Origin: Helopsaltes ochotensis
Lineage: Eukaryota > Chordata > Aves > Passeriformes > Locustellidae
DNA length: 64,000 bases
Assembly (NCBI GenBank): GCA_013400155.1
Contig: VXBM01000144.1
Span: forward strand, 157,088-221,087
Reading direction: 5' to 3'
The stretch's first letter is position 1. Every line of letters starts with the position of its first letter. Below are positions 47,901-57,540 of the stretch, one piece after another. The notes under the pieces were generated by a model. It did not search any database and was not told where the DNA came from. It was given only the letters and a program-made list of their open reading frames with translations. A program made the position numbers and the translations under genes.

Positions 47901-50346
47901 TGAAAGGGCAAAATCACAGCTTTGTTTAAAGATTCAAAACACCTGGGAATATCTGATGGCTCCACAAGGTGCTGAGTAGAGGTAACAGTCAAACGCTTCT
48001 GGGACAAGAAAAACCTGACATTTTTCTGTGATCATGATTCCTGAGTATTTTTCTAGTGAGAGGCTAAAAAGAAGTCACTAAAACCATTCTGTCAGTGGTC
48101 TTCCCAAACTTCTGTGAAGTCTATCTACATAAGGACAAACAAACATTGAGATTATTTTTCCCTTTTTATTGCATCTCCTGAGCTTTTAGCCAAGTTAGGA
48201 AAATTTCTACTTTTCCAGCCATACTGAAGAACATTAAAATATTGCTACATTGAAATAGAGATACACTAAAGTATAATTTTGAAAGAAAAATCTGCAAAGC
48301 TATTGCAGTGTCAAATACTACCTTCTTAGTTTAAAATACAGGAACAGTTTTGTCTGAACACCAAGCACCTGCATCTGTCAACTGTACTGCACTTTAGACA
48401 GAGAATTTCAGAGTATTCTTCCAGGGAAGAAGGACTAAGCAAAGGGCAGAGCAAAAATATTATCTGTCTACAGTTCCTACAGACACAAAAGGCAGAGAAA
48501 GACAGCTTGACATATACAGTCTAAAACCAGAACATTTTACTGTGCATATTCAAGAATAATGATTTATTAATGTCATAACTTATGATTTATTATGATTCTC
48601 AAATACTGCAAATCCTTTACAGACCACCAGGCCTACTTAAGTAATCATTAATTCACATAGTAAGAAACTCTAATACTTACATAGCTGTGACTCTTAAGGA
48701 AATCTGAAGGGTTGCTTGTGCAGACTTTATCCCCTTCCAAGCCAATTACTCTTTTACAGATATTTGATTTGGGGTCATTTGGGCTTTTCACTATTACAAT
48801 ATCTCCTCTGAGAGGAAAAAAAACAGAAACAAAAACAAACAGAAGAACTCTAATTACAAACTATTTGGCTGAGTACATGAGCATCCATGTGTCTACTCCA
48901 AAAATATTCACACACATTAAAGACAGTCCATTGTGCTGAAAATTCTTGTGTACAATTTTTGTTTCTTCAGTTTTACTCATGTATAATTTCACAGTGTTTT
49001 AAAAGTGGAATTTTTGTTATTTAGATCATGCATGAAACATTTAAGACCACAACCTGAGACCAGTAATACCCATAGTTGGTTTTCAATACCAAACCGCTTA
49101 GTGAAGAAGTTACATTCACTAAATAGAATCATTTAGGGGGAGAAAAAAAGGGATTTTTTTTCTATTTTATAGACAAAGCTATGAAAGTGACAATAAACTA
49201 AATCCAAACTGAATTTTGACAAGTTGTTCATTGGACTGTTTGTGCTGATGATTTTTAACATCCTTCAGGCACAATGAAAAATTACTAGTTAGAAGCAGAA
49301 AAATACACAAAAAATAAAGGACAGAATGTGGTTATTGACAAGCCCTGGCAAAGAGAATGTCAGATCTGGTCTCAACAGAGGAGCATACTTTCGAATGCAA
49401 TAAAAGTGGCGGCTGAGGTTCTCCGAAAAGACAATATCAGAGTTTTGAATGGTTGGTTCCATTGAAGGTCCAGAACACTGCAAATTAAAAATAAAGGAGA
49501 AAAAATTACTATTTCAAAATACTTCTATCTAAAATAAACTTATATTCAAATGACATACTAATAAATTAGAAAAGGTGCAATGTGGAGAACTAAAAATTTG
49601 CTCCTCCAAGGAATGTGTGATGCATTTAAAAGCTAAAGGGGAGCCTCCAGAGCACCTCTAACTCTGTTACAGCTCCATATTTCCTTGGGATTGGTTCTGA
49701 ACTGCACTAGGTGCTACAGACCCTTATGGATTCCTTTCAGCACTGCATCTCCAAGAAATTTTTAGGAGCAGTGCTCAAAGCCCTACCAGCTTACCCCTTT
49801 CTCTTCTCTGTGACACAGAATCATCACAGAAGCTGCAGGAGCAGCTCACAGCAAAACTCCCAATGCCCAGCAGCAGTATCTGCCCGGTCAAGGACCTGGG
49901 GAAGATGGGCAGGGAGCATAAAAAGCCCAGGAATTTGGCCAGAGTGTGAAACAAAGGCATTTCCTATCGATGACTCCAGTCTTTCTTTAAGGATGGACTC
50001 TCTGCAAAAGGTTTAATCAGAGTTTTCCATTTACTTCAGTGATGCCTCGTGCAATAACACATCAGAAAGCATGAATGCTTAAAGTACAAATAACTTCCAT
50101 AAAGGCTAGACCTGCTTCCCATAAATTGTGTTAAATGCTTCAAAGAAAATTAGGAAGCCTGAAATACTGGCATCATCACATATAAAAATTTCTGTATTAC
50201 AGTTTTATCTCCTTTTAAATGTCATGAAAATGAAGAGTTACCACAACAATTCCTCCAAGGTACTCAAAGGCACAGTGTGCTATGCAGCCATATTGCACTG
50301 TGTACCCCAGAAATCGGAAGGCTTTTCCTAGGGCATTGCGAAGCAT
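32084..50346 (-). CDS. IMMP1L: IMMP1L, mitochondrial inner membrane peptidase subunit 1 (5 coding exons)
   Basis: Coding exons in transcript order are 50346-50242, 49477-49389, 48807-48681, 36896-36786 and 32152-32084, giving 166 residues, the same length as the human protein. Residues about 14-35 form a hydrophobic anchor (GYTVQYGCIAHC..YLGGIVV). The S26 peptidase motifs follow: SGPSMEPT with catalytic Ser40, KRVIGLEGD with catalytic Lys83, and GDNLRNSTDSRYYGPVP (residues 117-133). The enzyme is the serine/lysine-dyad subunit of the inner-membrane peptidase complex, which removes sorting signals on the intermembrane-space side together with IMMP2L. The start is confirmed by an in-frame TGA 18 nt upstream in the same exon (50365-50367). 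All splice sites are GT-AG and phases match, with no disabling lesion. Identified by reading, not by search. Confidence 0.97.
32153..36785 (-). other. IMMP1L: IMMP1L last intron (about 4.6 kb)
   Basis: Donor AAG|GTATG, acceptor TTTTACAG. It contains the A64 tract (32871-32934), + strand AATAAA words near its downstream end, and a GC-richer stretch near 33360-33660 with no recognised gene. ORFs here do not resemble proteins. Confidence 0.9.
32871..32934. repeat. Perfect A64 homopolymer tract
   Basis: Sixty-four consecutive A residues on the + strand (T64 in the IMMP1L pre-mRNA sense), flanked by ordinary sequence. No element body or target-site duplication was recognised on either side. Exact length is unreliable in most assemblies. 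Confidence 0.95.
36786..36896 (-). CDS. IMMP1L: IMMP1L fourth coding exon (GDN..NSTDSR box)
   Basis: The acceptor is TCATAG|GTGCCT and the donor is CTTAAG|GTATG. It encodes residues 108-144, VPKGHVWLEGDN to GLIRGRIWLK, containing the most conserved S26 box after the catalytic dyad (NSTDSRYYGPVP). 111 nt, phase 0 at both ends, so skipping keeps the frame but removes this box. Confidence 0.96.
42230..42400. promoter_or_regulatory. Candidate TAAT-rich non-coding block
   Basis: Several homeodomain-type cores (CACTAATG, TTATTAGAG, GTAATAAG, TGTAATTTTG) in a non-repetitive stretch of an IMMP1L intron. Such motifs are frequent by chance in AT-rich DNA, so confidence is low. Confidence 0.18.
44430..44770. 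promoter_or_regulatory. Candidate conserved enhancer-like block with PBX-type site and inverted repeat
   Basis: A non-repetitive, CpG-retaining block (CACCAGCGCGGCGTTGC, ATCACCGGGAC) in an AT-rich IMMP1L intron. It contains TGATTGATCA at 44531-44540 (PBX/HOX-like TGATTGAT). A perfect 9-bp inverted repeat follows (GCTGAGATA / TATCTCAGC, 44554-44562 and 44571-44579, 8-nt spacer). Its texture resembles deeply conserved non-coding elements; this is inferred without alignment. Confidence 0.35.
48681..48807 (-). CDS. IMMP1L: IMMP1L third coding exon (catalytic lysine)
   Basis: The acceptor is TTTTCCTCTCAG|AGGAGA and the donor is GCTAT|GTAAGT. It completes codon 65 and encodes residues 66-107, GDIVIVKSPNDPKS to DFLKSHSY. 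It contains KRVIGLEGD with the general-base Lys83. 127 nt. Confidence 0.96.
48808..49388 (-). other. IMMP1L: IMMP1L intron (581 bp)
   Basis: Donor CGAAA|GTATGC, acceptor CCTCTCAG. A-rich on the + strand; nothing else seen. Confidence 0.93.
49389..49477 (-). CDS. IMMP1L: IMMP1L second coding exon (catalytic serine)
   Basis: The acceptor is TTTGCAG|TGTTCTGG and the donor is CGAAA|GTATGC. It encodes residues 36-64 plus two bases of codon 65, starting CSGPSMEPTIQNSDIVF, with nucleophile Ser40 in the PSMEPT motif. 89 nt. Confidence 0.97.
49478..50241 (-). other. IMMP1L: IMMP1L intron (764 bp)
   Basis: Donor GTG|GTAACT, acceptor TTAATTTGCAG. No other feature recognised. Confidence 0.92.
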
Positions 50347-50374
50347 CCTACAGTGGTGCGGTGCTCAGCTGGTT
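50242..50374 (-). CDS. IMMP1L: IMMP1L first coding exon (5' UTR 50347-50374, coding 50242-50346)
   Basis: The - strand acceptor is TTCTGTTTTGCTGTAG|AACCAG. After 28 nt of 5' UTR with an in-frame TGA, the start ATG (50344-50346) opens MLRNALGKAFRFLGYTVQ and runs to GGIVV, residues 1-35. The segment carries a basic/hydrophobic N-terminus and the membrane anchor. An upstream non-coding exon must exist and most likely lies in the CpG island near 63.55 kb. Confidence 0.95.
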
Positions 50375-50961
50375 CTACAGCAAAACAGAAGAGGATCATT
50401 CATCGGAGAACAATCAATCTAACATTTACAAACCCATCTTTTGCGTGTAACAGATGGGTGAGATTAAAAAAACCCAGCAGTGTAATGCAACCAACAAATA
50501 ATTAGATAGACCTGAAGAGGTGGATACAGAAATAAGGCATCATGTCTTTCTGTTCTCATCTGCAGCACAATGCCATAACTTCTGCAGCACATTAGCTTGT
50601 AAGCATTTTCTGACCCCCTCCCCCAAATATTCAGGTCAAACTCTGATTAGGAGATCCAATTCCCACAATGCTAATCTAAATAAAATGTCTCCTTACCACA
50701 ATTTCATGGTTACACTTAAGGAAGTGGAAAACATAAACTGAAGTAATTGAAGCAAGTTCTACGTTCTGCAAGAAACATGTTCCCCTTAAACTCAGTATTG
50801 CCTTAAACCACTGCAAAATTTCCCTCTTTTACTAAAACAGGTCAATATAGTTTACTAAGCAGTACAGTATGTTGAAAAGAAAAAAAGGAAAAATGCTGTG
50901 TAAAATATGCCAAATTTAAAAATTAAATTAAGACATCTTCTTCTACATTTCATTACCTTTC

Positions 50962-50986
50962 ATTAAGGTAATTTCATTACCTTAAT
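50962..50986. repeat. Perfect 11-bp inverted repeat
   Basis: ATTAAGGTAAT (50962-50972), spacer TTC, then ATTACCTTAAT (50976-50986). A nearby third ATTACCTTT word (50952-50960) makes it a small cluster of the same motif in both orientations. Confidence 0.9.
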
Positions 50987-51200
50987 TAAAGACGGGAATT
51001 TAAAAGTGCATCGCTTTTTTTTCCACAACTCTCACTACAATTTTATGGGAATTTTGGCTGAATACATTCAAAAGACAACCACTGTTGGGAGCAATATTCT
51101 CCACAAAGTTCATTTCCTTGTTCCAAAAAAGACACAGTTTTTTTATTTACATAAACTTCTCTGAACTAGTGCAGCTTAAACTAAGCTGTGAGCCATCACT

Positions 51201-51312
51201 CATATGATTATCTGACCATTTTCATAGTAATGACCCAAAATACAACAGAGAACAGAAAAGTCTTGAATTGTGTCATTGGCAGACGCAGCACCCAGCCCGC
51301 TGCAGGACACAC
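51201..51312. repeat. Dispersed repeat, copy A (112 bp)
   Basis: It aligns without gaps to 54645-54756 in the same orientation, with 8 mismatches in 112 by my count (about 93% identity). Sequence outside these limits is unrelated. It does not look like CR1; family unknown. Confidence 0.9.
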
Positions 51313-52160
51313 TGCAGGAACTGAAACAGCTCCCCTGGAAGGGGAATGCACTTTCAGCAGAATTCACTCTGGTGAGGCAGAGAAGTGGTTGGCTCTCCTC
51401 AGTTCAGTGCACCATGAAAAGCACCAACCAATGCCTTACTCCTAGGGCCAGACACACTGAGAGCCCAGAAATGTAGCACAGGTGATAAAAGAAGGTTGGA
51501 GGCACAGCAGATGAGTTGCAGAACTACTGTGAATGTATTTGAGAGAAACCCATCATCAATACATCTTAACAGCACCTGCTAGAAAGGCAGCTTCACATTG
51601 CTTCTTAGTTCAGGGAGGAAGAAAAATACTGCACAAGCATCCTCTATTTTTGCTCCATGCTATTCAGAAACCTTATATTAACATACTAAGATAGTAGAGA
51701 ATTTAGGCACCTGTGGGTATTGCAGATAAAAAGGCTTTTACAAACAATGCATTACAATGCCCAGAGTATGCAGATCAAATTGGGACAAATAAACAGTAAC
51801 AACATTAAGAGAATGTGGAGACCTCCCATGCCAACAGCTGTCAGGTTGCAACTAAAATACTTCTATTAAGAAACTCCAAACAACTGCTATACATCTCAGA
51901 AAGTAAGTTTCAAAGCGATTGCAAGTGATTTCCTTTCGGATTTTGGATGACACAAACCTAGGGATAGTTATGCTGGACACGTTTCCCTGTGATGCTTGCG
52001 AATAGATTTGGGAGCTATTCAGGGAAACCCAGGGCTCAGAGTGAGCTTTCCCTGCTGCTAGAGCTGCCAAGGTAAAAAACTAACCACAAGGGCTGAACAT
52101 GAGTGAAAAGCTCTCAAATTTTGTTCCCCGTTCTCTTAAAATAAATTCTTAACTCCTGAG

Positions 52161-52203
52161 ACATTTATAAATGGGGGTTTCATCAACCCCCATTTATAAA
52201 TGT
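52161..52203. repeat. Perfect 19-bp inverted repeat with 5-nt loop
   Basis: Arm ACATTTATAAATGGGGGTT (52161-52179), loop TCATC, and its exact reverse complement at 52185-52203. Each arm also contains the self-palindrome CATTTATAAATG. It would form a strong hairpin in RNA or a cruciform in DNA. Confidence 0.95.
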
Positions 52204-52930
52204 AGTACAAAGGATTTTTTAAATGCTCAAGCTTAACAGATTTTATTATAATGATCGAAAAACTCCCAGCTTTATATAAAAGCTTTTGACTACTAGCCAA
52301 GACAGTTAATTTCAAATGAAGGCATATGTATACCTGGACTATACAGTCTGACCCTGGCAAGGTACCACCTGAGGATGGGGGGGTGTTTTAAATGTTAAGG
52401 CTCATCTTTAGACATCTAATATTCATTGCAAATAACTAAAATCCTAAAAGTTTCCATGTAGTTTAAAGTAACAGCTTCTAGTTAATAACTGGTTGTAGGA
52501 AGAGTAAGTCCAGTAAAAAAACCACCAGAACAAACTCATTTATTTAAAAAAAACACACAGAAATAATTAACTTGAGCATCATTAAAGTGTAATCGTTTCT
52601 GCTCAGAACTTCATACCAGTAAATTGTTGAAACAATTTCATATTGTTCATCATAAGAAAGTAAACAGCTGAAGTTTTCCACATCATACAATTTTAATACA
52701 AAGTACCATCAGCAGGCAACTCCACCAGATCAAACATAAGACCATTAAGCTCAATAAAACAAATTATTTAAGTCACAGGCCCCTTGAAAACTTAATGGCT
52801 CTGTAGTATAAACATCCTGATTGCAGAACTAATGGCCTAAAACTTCTTGTAATTACTTCCAGGTACTATCTACTATCATACAGCAGGTAGCTGAAAAATT
52901 TATGCTGAAATCAACATTGGTTAAAAAAGG

Positions 52931-52980
52931 TCCATATTTATCACAGAGAACACAATCCATATTTATCACAGAGAACACAA
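52931..52980. repeat. Perfect 25-bp tandem duplication
   Basis: Two identical copies of a unit beginning TCCATATTTATCACAGAG occur at 52931-52955 and 52956-52980. No mismatches, so recent. Confidence 0.95.
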
Positions 52981-54644
52981 TTTGGTTATTTTACCACAAC
53001 TATATAGTTTAGCCCCCAGAGCAAATAAAATGCAAAATGTAATTACTATTATCTTCTGTTCCCTTTTCCTTCCATAGCCTATGCTTTCATCACTTGGTTT
53101 TTTGTTTGTTTGTTTATAAAATTAATCACAGCTAGCAGGGTAGAAATCACTTTGAGCCTCATGAATGACATCCAAGAGATGGGAAAGGATTAGTTCTCAG
53201 TTGCTGCCAGTTATAGCGCCAGGTGGCTTTTTCTGCAGTGAAGGTGTTACCGATAATCCCATTACATTGGTACTAAATCTTGCAGACATCAAAATTATCA
53301 CCAAGGTTCCTTTTCATCCCATCCTTTCCAAATGACTGGAAGTCGCTTCACCTGAAAGAAGTCAAATCCACATGCAGCTGCTGTTTTAGCAGCCAGCGGA
53401 CTCCCTGAGAATGCCAATTGTGATCCAATTTCGCTGTGCTGGTGGCCCCCTATTCCCTGTCCAATAATACATCTGTTAAAAAATCCTACAGCTACAAATC
53501 AAGTTTAATCCTACCAGGGACCTCATGTTGGTCTTGTCTTCCAAAAAGGCAGCAGGTTTTGCCGTCTATCTCTGCCAGTGTCTGGGGAATACTCTTTAAA
53601 TCCCAGCTCTACTTAGAAGAATAAGCTAAGGATCACAAAACATGACCTCAAAAACCCTGATATGACTATATTCTGACCCAGAGGCATTCATTCTAGGTGA
53701 AGATTAGAACTTTGCATAATAAGATTACACAGCAAGTGAATGATATCAAGGGACTATCCATATGCAGCCGCCTGGTTTTCTATAGACAGCCTGTGCTCTG
53801 CAATATGCAGTGCAGACGAAACAGAGCTTGGGCTTTCTAGCTGAAATAAAATAGATTCACATAAATTAGTTGGCCATTTCCAGATTCCTAAATCCCCTAT
53901 TACATCTTTTATTGACAGCTCCTGTGAGGATAGCACAAATGGTATTCTCTTTGTACTCTTTGCTTCTGTAACACTCACACTCTGAGGGAAATGTGCATAC
54001 GTTGTCTAGAAATTAACATCTTGTTTGCTGTAATCCTGGATTACAATTAGATGTGTACATAATAAAATTAGAAAATCAATGAGCTGATTTATCATTTCCA
54101 GAAAACCAATGGCATTGTGTAAGACAATTTAAGATATGGTGCTGAATTTTTAAATACAGGAAAATCAAATTTGCAGACACTGAAAGTATGACGAAACAAA
54201 CCACTGGACTTGGCACTAAATAGATGTTTCACTTTCATAAAAAAATTCCAGTCACATTTGCTTTACTTAATGTTTCCCAATCCTGGAATTTCATTGAATA
54301 TTTAGTGGAGATTATCAGTTTTTCCTTTCATAACAGAAACTCTTCTCCTAACATTCTACACAAGACACCTTTCTCTACACATAACCTGCACCATCTCTTT
54401 CCCACAGAATTACTCTGAGATTTCTTTAAAAAAAAATTCCAAAAATCCAAACCAAATAAAAAACTGCACACTGACTAGGCCATTTAAATATTTCTGTTTC
54501 AGCTGTTATTTATATTAAACTATTATTTTAAAACTTCTGCATGAAATTGATGTTACATGTGCTAGAAGAGAGTATATCTTGTTTATTTGGATGCTTCCCA
54601 TATTAGATACACAATATACAAAATGCTTTAAATATTCTAAGATT

Positions 54645-54756
54645 CATAAGATTATCTGACCATTTTCACAGTAATGACCCAAAATACAATGGAGAACAGA
54701 AAAGTCCTGAATTGTGACATTGGCAGACGCAGCACCCAGCCCACTGCAGGACACAG
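54645..54756. repeat. Dispersed repeat, copy B (112 bp)
   Basis: Partner of 51201-51312, about 3.44 kb away in direct orientation. Read on the - strand the block stays open in one frame in both copies (SANVTIQDFSVL versus SANDTIQDFSVL), but no known protein was recognised. Confidence 0.9.
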
Positions 54757-55779
54757 TCTGAGGATTCCAAACAAAAAACCAAAACCAAGAACAATTTTCA
54801 AAAGGTCCCTCTGTGCTGGAGATCAGACAGAATTGCTTTTCATTTCCAGCTGTTGCGGTACTCTGGAAGAAACACTGGACTTGGTCTGGCAAATGTGAGC
54901 AAGCTTGATATTCTGGAAAAGACAACTTTTTTCACATCATCTCTACTAGGCACTGCCAGTTTGTCTCTGACAAGAGCTCCTTCAGCTACTGATCTCAAGC
55001 TGACAAGGAGTTTAATCCTGTAAACATAACGCACATAACACAATTCTCTGGTGTTAAATAACCAGAGACAACCGACAAGAATGAGCAATTTTTCAACACA
55101 GATTTCAGGTAGCTCTCAGTGGTTCTATTTACCTTTGGGAAGCAGCTCCTAACACTTGCACAATGCTGAATAAAATGCTGTTTTAATGGCCAGACGCATT
55201 CCAAAGCCTCTCCTCCTCTGCAGCTCCATACACTCCTCTTTGCTGAGCAGTGAAATCCAGACAGCTGAGCAAAGGCATGGTCATACGTGGCAAGCCTGGG
55301 CCTCTGAGGGATGCCAAAATATTCACTTTACAGTATTCTGCAACAAGGTCAAAGTCAGGACAAACACCAAAGGTCTGGCGGACACCACAGTCACCTTTGC
55401 TTGTAACTGAGAAAAATGGGTTGTGTCTACATCACAATGGTCAAAAGCCACATGTTTTTATCTTAAATTTCACTACATTCACTTTCTTGAGACCCAGACA
55501 TACAAACATTGAAAATTCATTTCAGTTTAGTAAGACAGAGTTACAAGCCTAATTTTCACATTAGGCACTAAAAATCTACAACCCTACGGAATCTGAAGTT
55601 GCCCATGGCCCACGTGTCCCCTGCACTTCCCAGCCGACACATCCCGTGGAAACATGATTTTGGAAGTACTGCTCAAAGCAGGGAATAGAAGAGGGGTAAA
55701 TAATTCCCCTATGCAATCAGAACTAAAAAGGCTGTTTACTTAAAATATTTTGTCATTACAAAGAGGATGGCTTGCTGGT

Positions 55780-55860
55780 AAAAACCAGCAAATCCAACAA
55801 AAACACCACAAACAAAACCATCACAAACAAAACCCCAAACCCCTCCACATCAAACAACCC
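55780..55860. repeat. CAAA/CCAAA-rich low-complexity tract
   Basis: A G-poor stretch of ACAAA, CCACAAAC and ACCCCAAACCCC units, purely low complexity. Confidence 0.7.
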
Positions 55861-56362
55861 CTTCACATTTCAGTACACCATCAGCAAGACTGTTTAGAAA
55901 AAATACTTATCACCAATGTTGGTCTCAGAGAGAATACCATCATTGAGAGTGCTCCACATAGTTTAGGAACACAGAAGTCACAAAGTATCAAATCTCAAAA
56001 CAAATAGCAAATCAAAGCTGCCACACAATTAAACCATAAATGAATCATTAAACATCTGAAAAATACAAAAGCAAAAAACAAGACAAGTTTTAGCACTGTC
56101 AGAAAATAGCAGTGAAGCATCCTTCTGTATGTTTATCAATACTCCCCGGTTATGAGCATCACCTTGTAATGAAATAGCTTATGCACACTCTGCATTAAAA
56201 ATGTATTAAAAAACAGAGAAAGGCAACACAGACAAGAGAGTGCTCAATAATTACATTTTCAAACTATCTGAATAGAAGAAAAATGCAAATCAAGTGCTTA
56301 TCACTGCTATTATTCTGCAAAAACATTGACTGCTTTCCCAAACTGCTTTTAGTTACAAAGTT

Positions 56363-56386
56363 CTAAATACACACCTAAATACACAC
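56363..56386. repeat. 12-bp tandem duplication
   Basis: CTAAATACACAC occurs twice in tandem with no mismatch. Confidence 0.9.
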
Positions 56387-56814
56387 GTGTACATGGATTC
56401 ATGGACTTTTTTCAGAGCAAAATGGTAGTTCATGAGAGTTTATGCAGTAAAAGTAAACTGTAATCAGTATTTTTTCTCATTACTCAATAAAATTTTTAGT
56501 TATTTCTGAGCTGTTTTATGTGTAAAATACAAGTTCTGTAAGGTCTTCTTCACTTAGAGATACAAGTATAAAAAAGTTCCAAACATCAATAGATGAGCGC
56601 AATGATATTCAGTCTAAGTTAATCCCCAGACATCCAAATCCATGAATAAAAATTCATCAGTTTTAAATACACTGAGCCTATTAAGCAAGAACAAAAGCAT
56701 ATGCACAAAAGAGCTTTTAATATATTTCAAAGCCCACAAGAGCCATGGTCTCATTAAAATTATAAATTACACAAACATGGAATAAAGATTCAAACTGCAG
56801 TGCAGCTAAGCAGA

Positions 56815-57060
56815 TTACAGCAAACCCCGCGTTCCATATGATAACACACCATGGCCCTCCCAGATGGGGGCTTGGAACAAAAAGGCCATCACTGCAGCTA
56901 GGGAAAACCTCCTTGTGATCTCTGGTTTCTGTTCAGCAGATGACAGCCAAATAATATGTTGATTATTCTGTTTGTGCTGCTAAGCTTGTAAGATGGAATA
57001 AAAGCGATATGATCTATTGTGAACTCCATGCTAATGTGTTGCCCCACTCATAAATAATAT
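56815..57060. promoter_or_regulatory. Candidate conserved non-coding block
   Basis: Non-repetitive, with CCCCGCGTTCC, AAGCGATATGATC, ATTGTGAAC and GCTAATGTG words in an AT-rich intron. The texture (CpGs kept, mixed motifs, no repeats) suggests constraint, but this is unproven. Confidence 0.25.
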
Positions 57061-57498
57061 ACTGAATTTATTCTGAAACTATCTTTTTATCTGACTTCCA
57101 GGTTTTAAATGCATGAACTAAAATAGAAAGGCAGCATAAGCTATTATTTAATTTGATGGTTTTAAGTAAAAGATACAGCTGACAAAACAATAAATGCGAA
57201 AACTGACTACTTAGTGAATCAAATAAGTAGAGGTGTCTTTCTCCAATTTAGCAAATGACTCTAAGCTCAGGTGCAGAACACCTGCAAGACATGAGCACGC
57301 TCCTGCCCCACGAACTGCAGTCTCACTAATACCAAACACATCACCAAGCAGGGCCTGCACGGCTCATTTTACCACAGACATGCACCCCAAACAGCAGTTT
57401 CAAACGAGGACACAAGTACTTGTAAAACAGAAAAGCAGTACAGAAACAATCACTGTCTAACTTCACTAGTATTATGTCTTCCTGAATTGCCTTCTTAA

Positions 57499-57540
57499 AA
57501 ACTATTTAAAAAACTGTTATTTAAACTATTTAAAACTGTT
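57499..57540. repeat. Imperfect AT-rich tandem duplication
   Basis: AAACTATTTAAAAAACTGTT (57499-57518) is followed by AAACTATTTAAAACTGTT (57523-57540), differing by a 2-base deletion in an A run. Confidence 0.75.

Larger units (their letters stand above)
36897..48680 (-). other. IMMP1L: IMMP1L intron (about 11.8 kb)
   Basis: Donor TAT|GTAAGT, acceptor TTAATCATAG. AT-rich; no gene, CR1 or tRNA recognised. Candidate regulatory blocks are at 42230-42400 and 44430-44770. A spaced 12-bp direct repeat (TATTCTTAGTGC) lies near 44312-44346. Confidence 0.88.
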
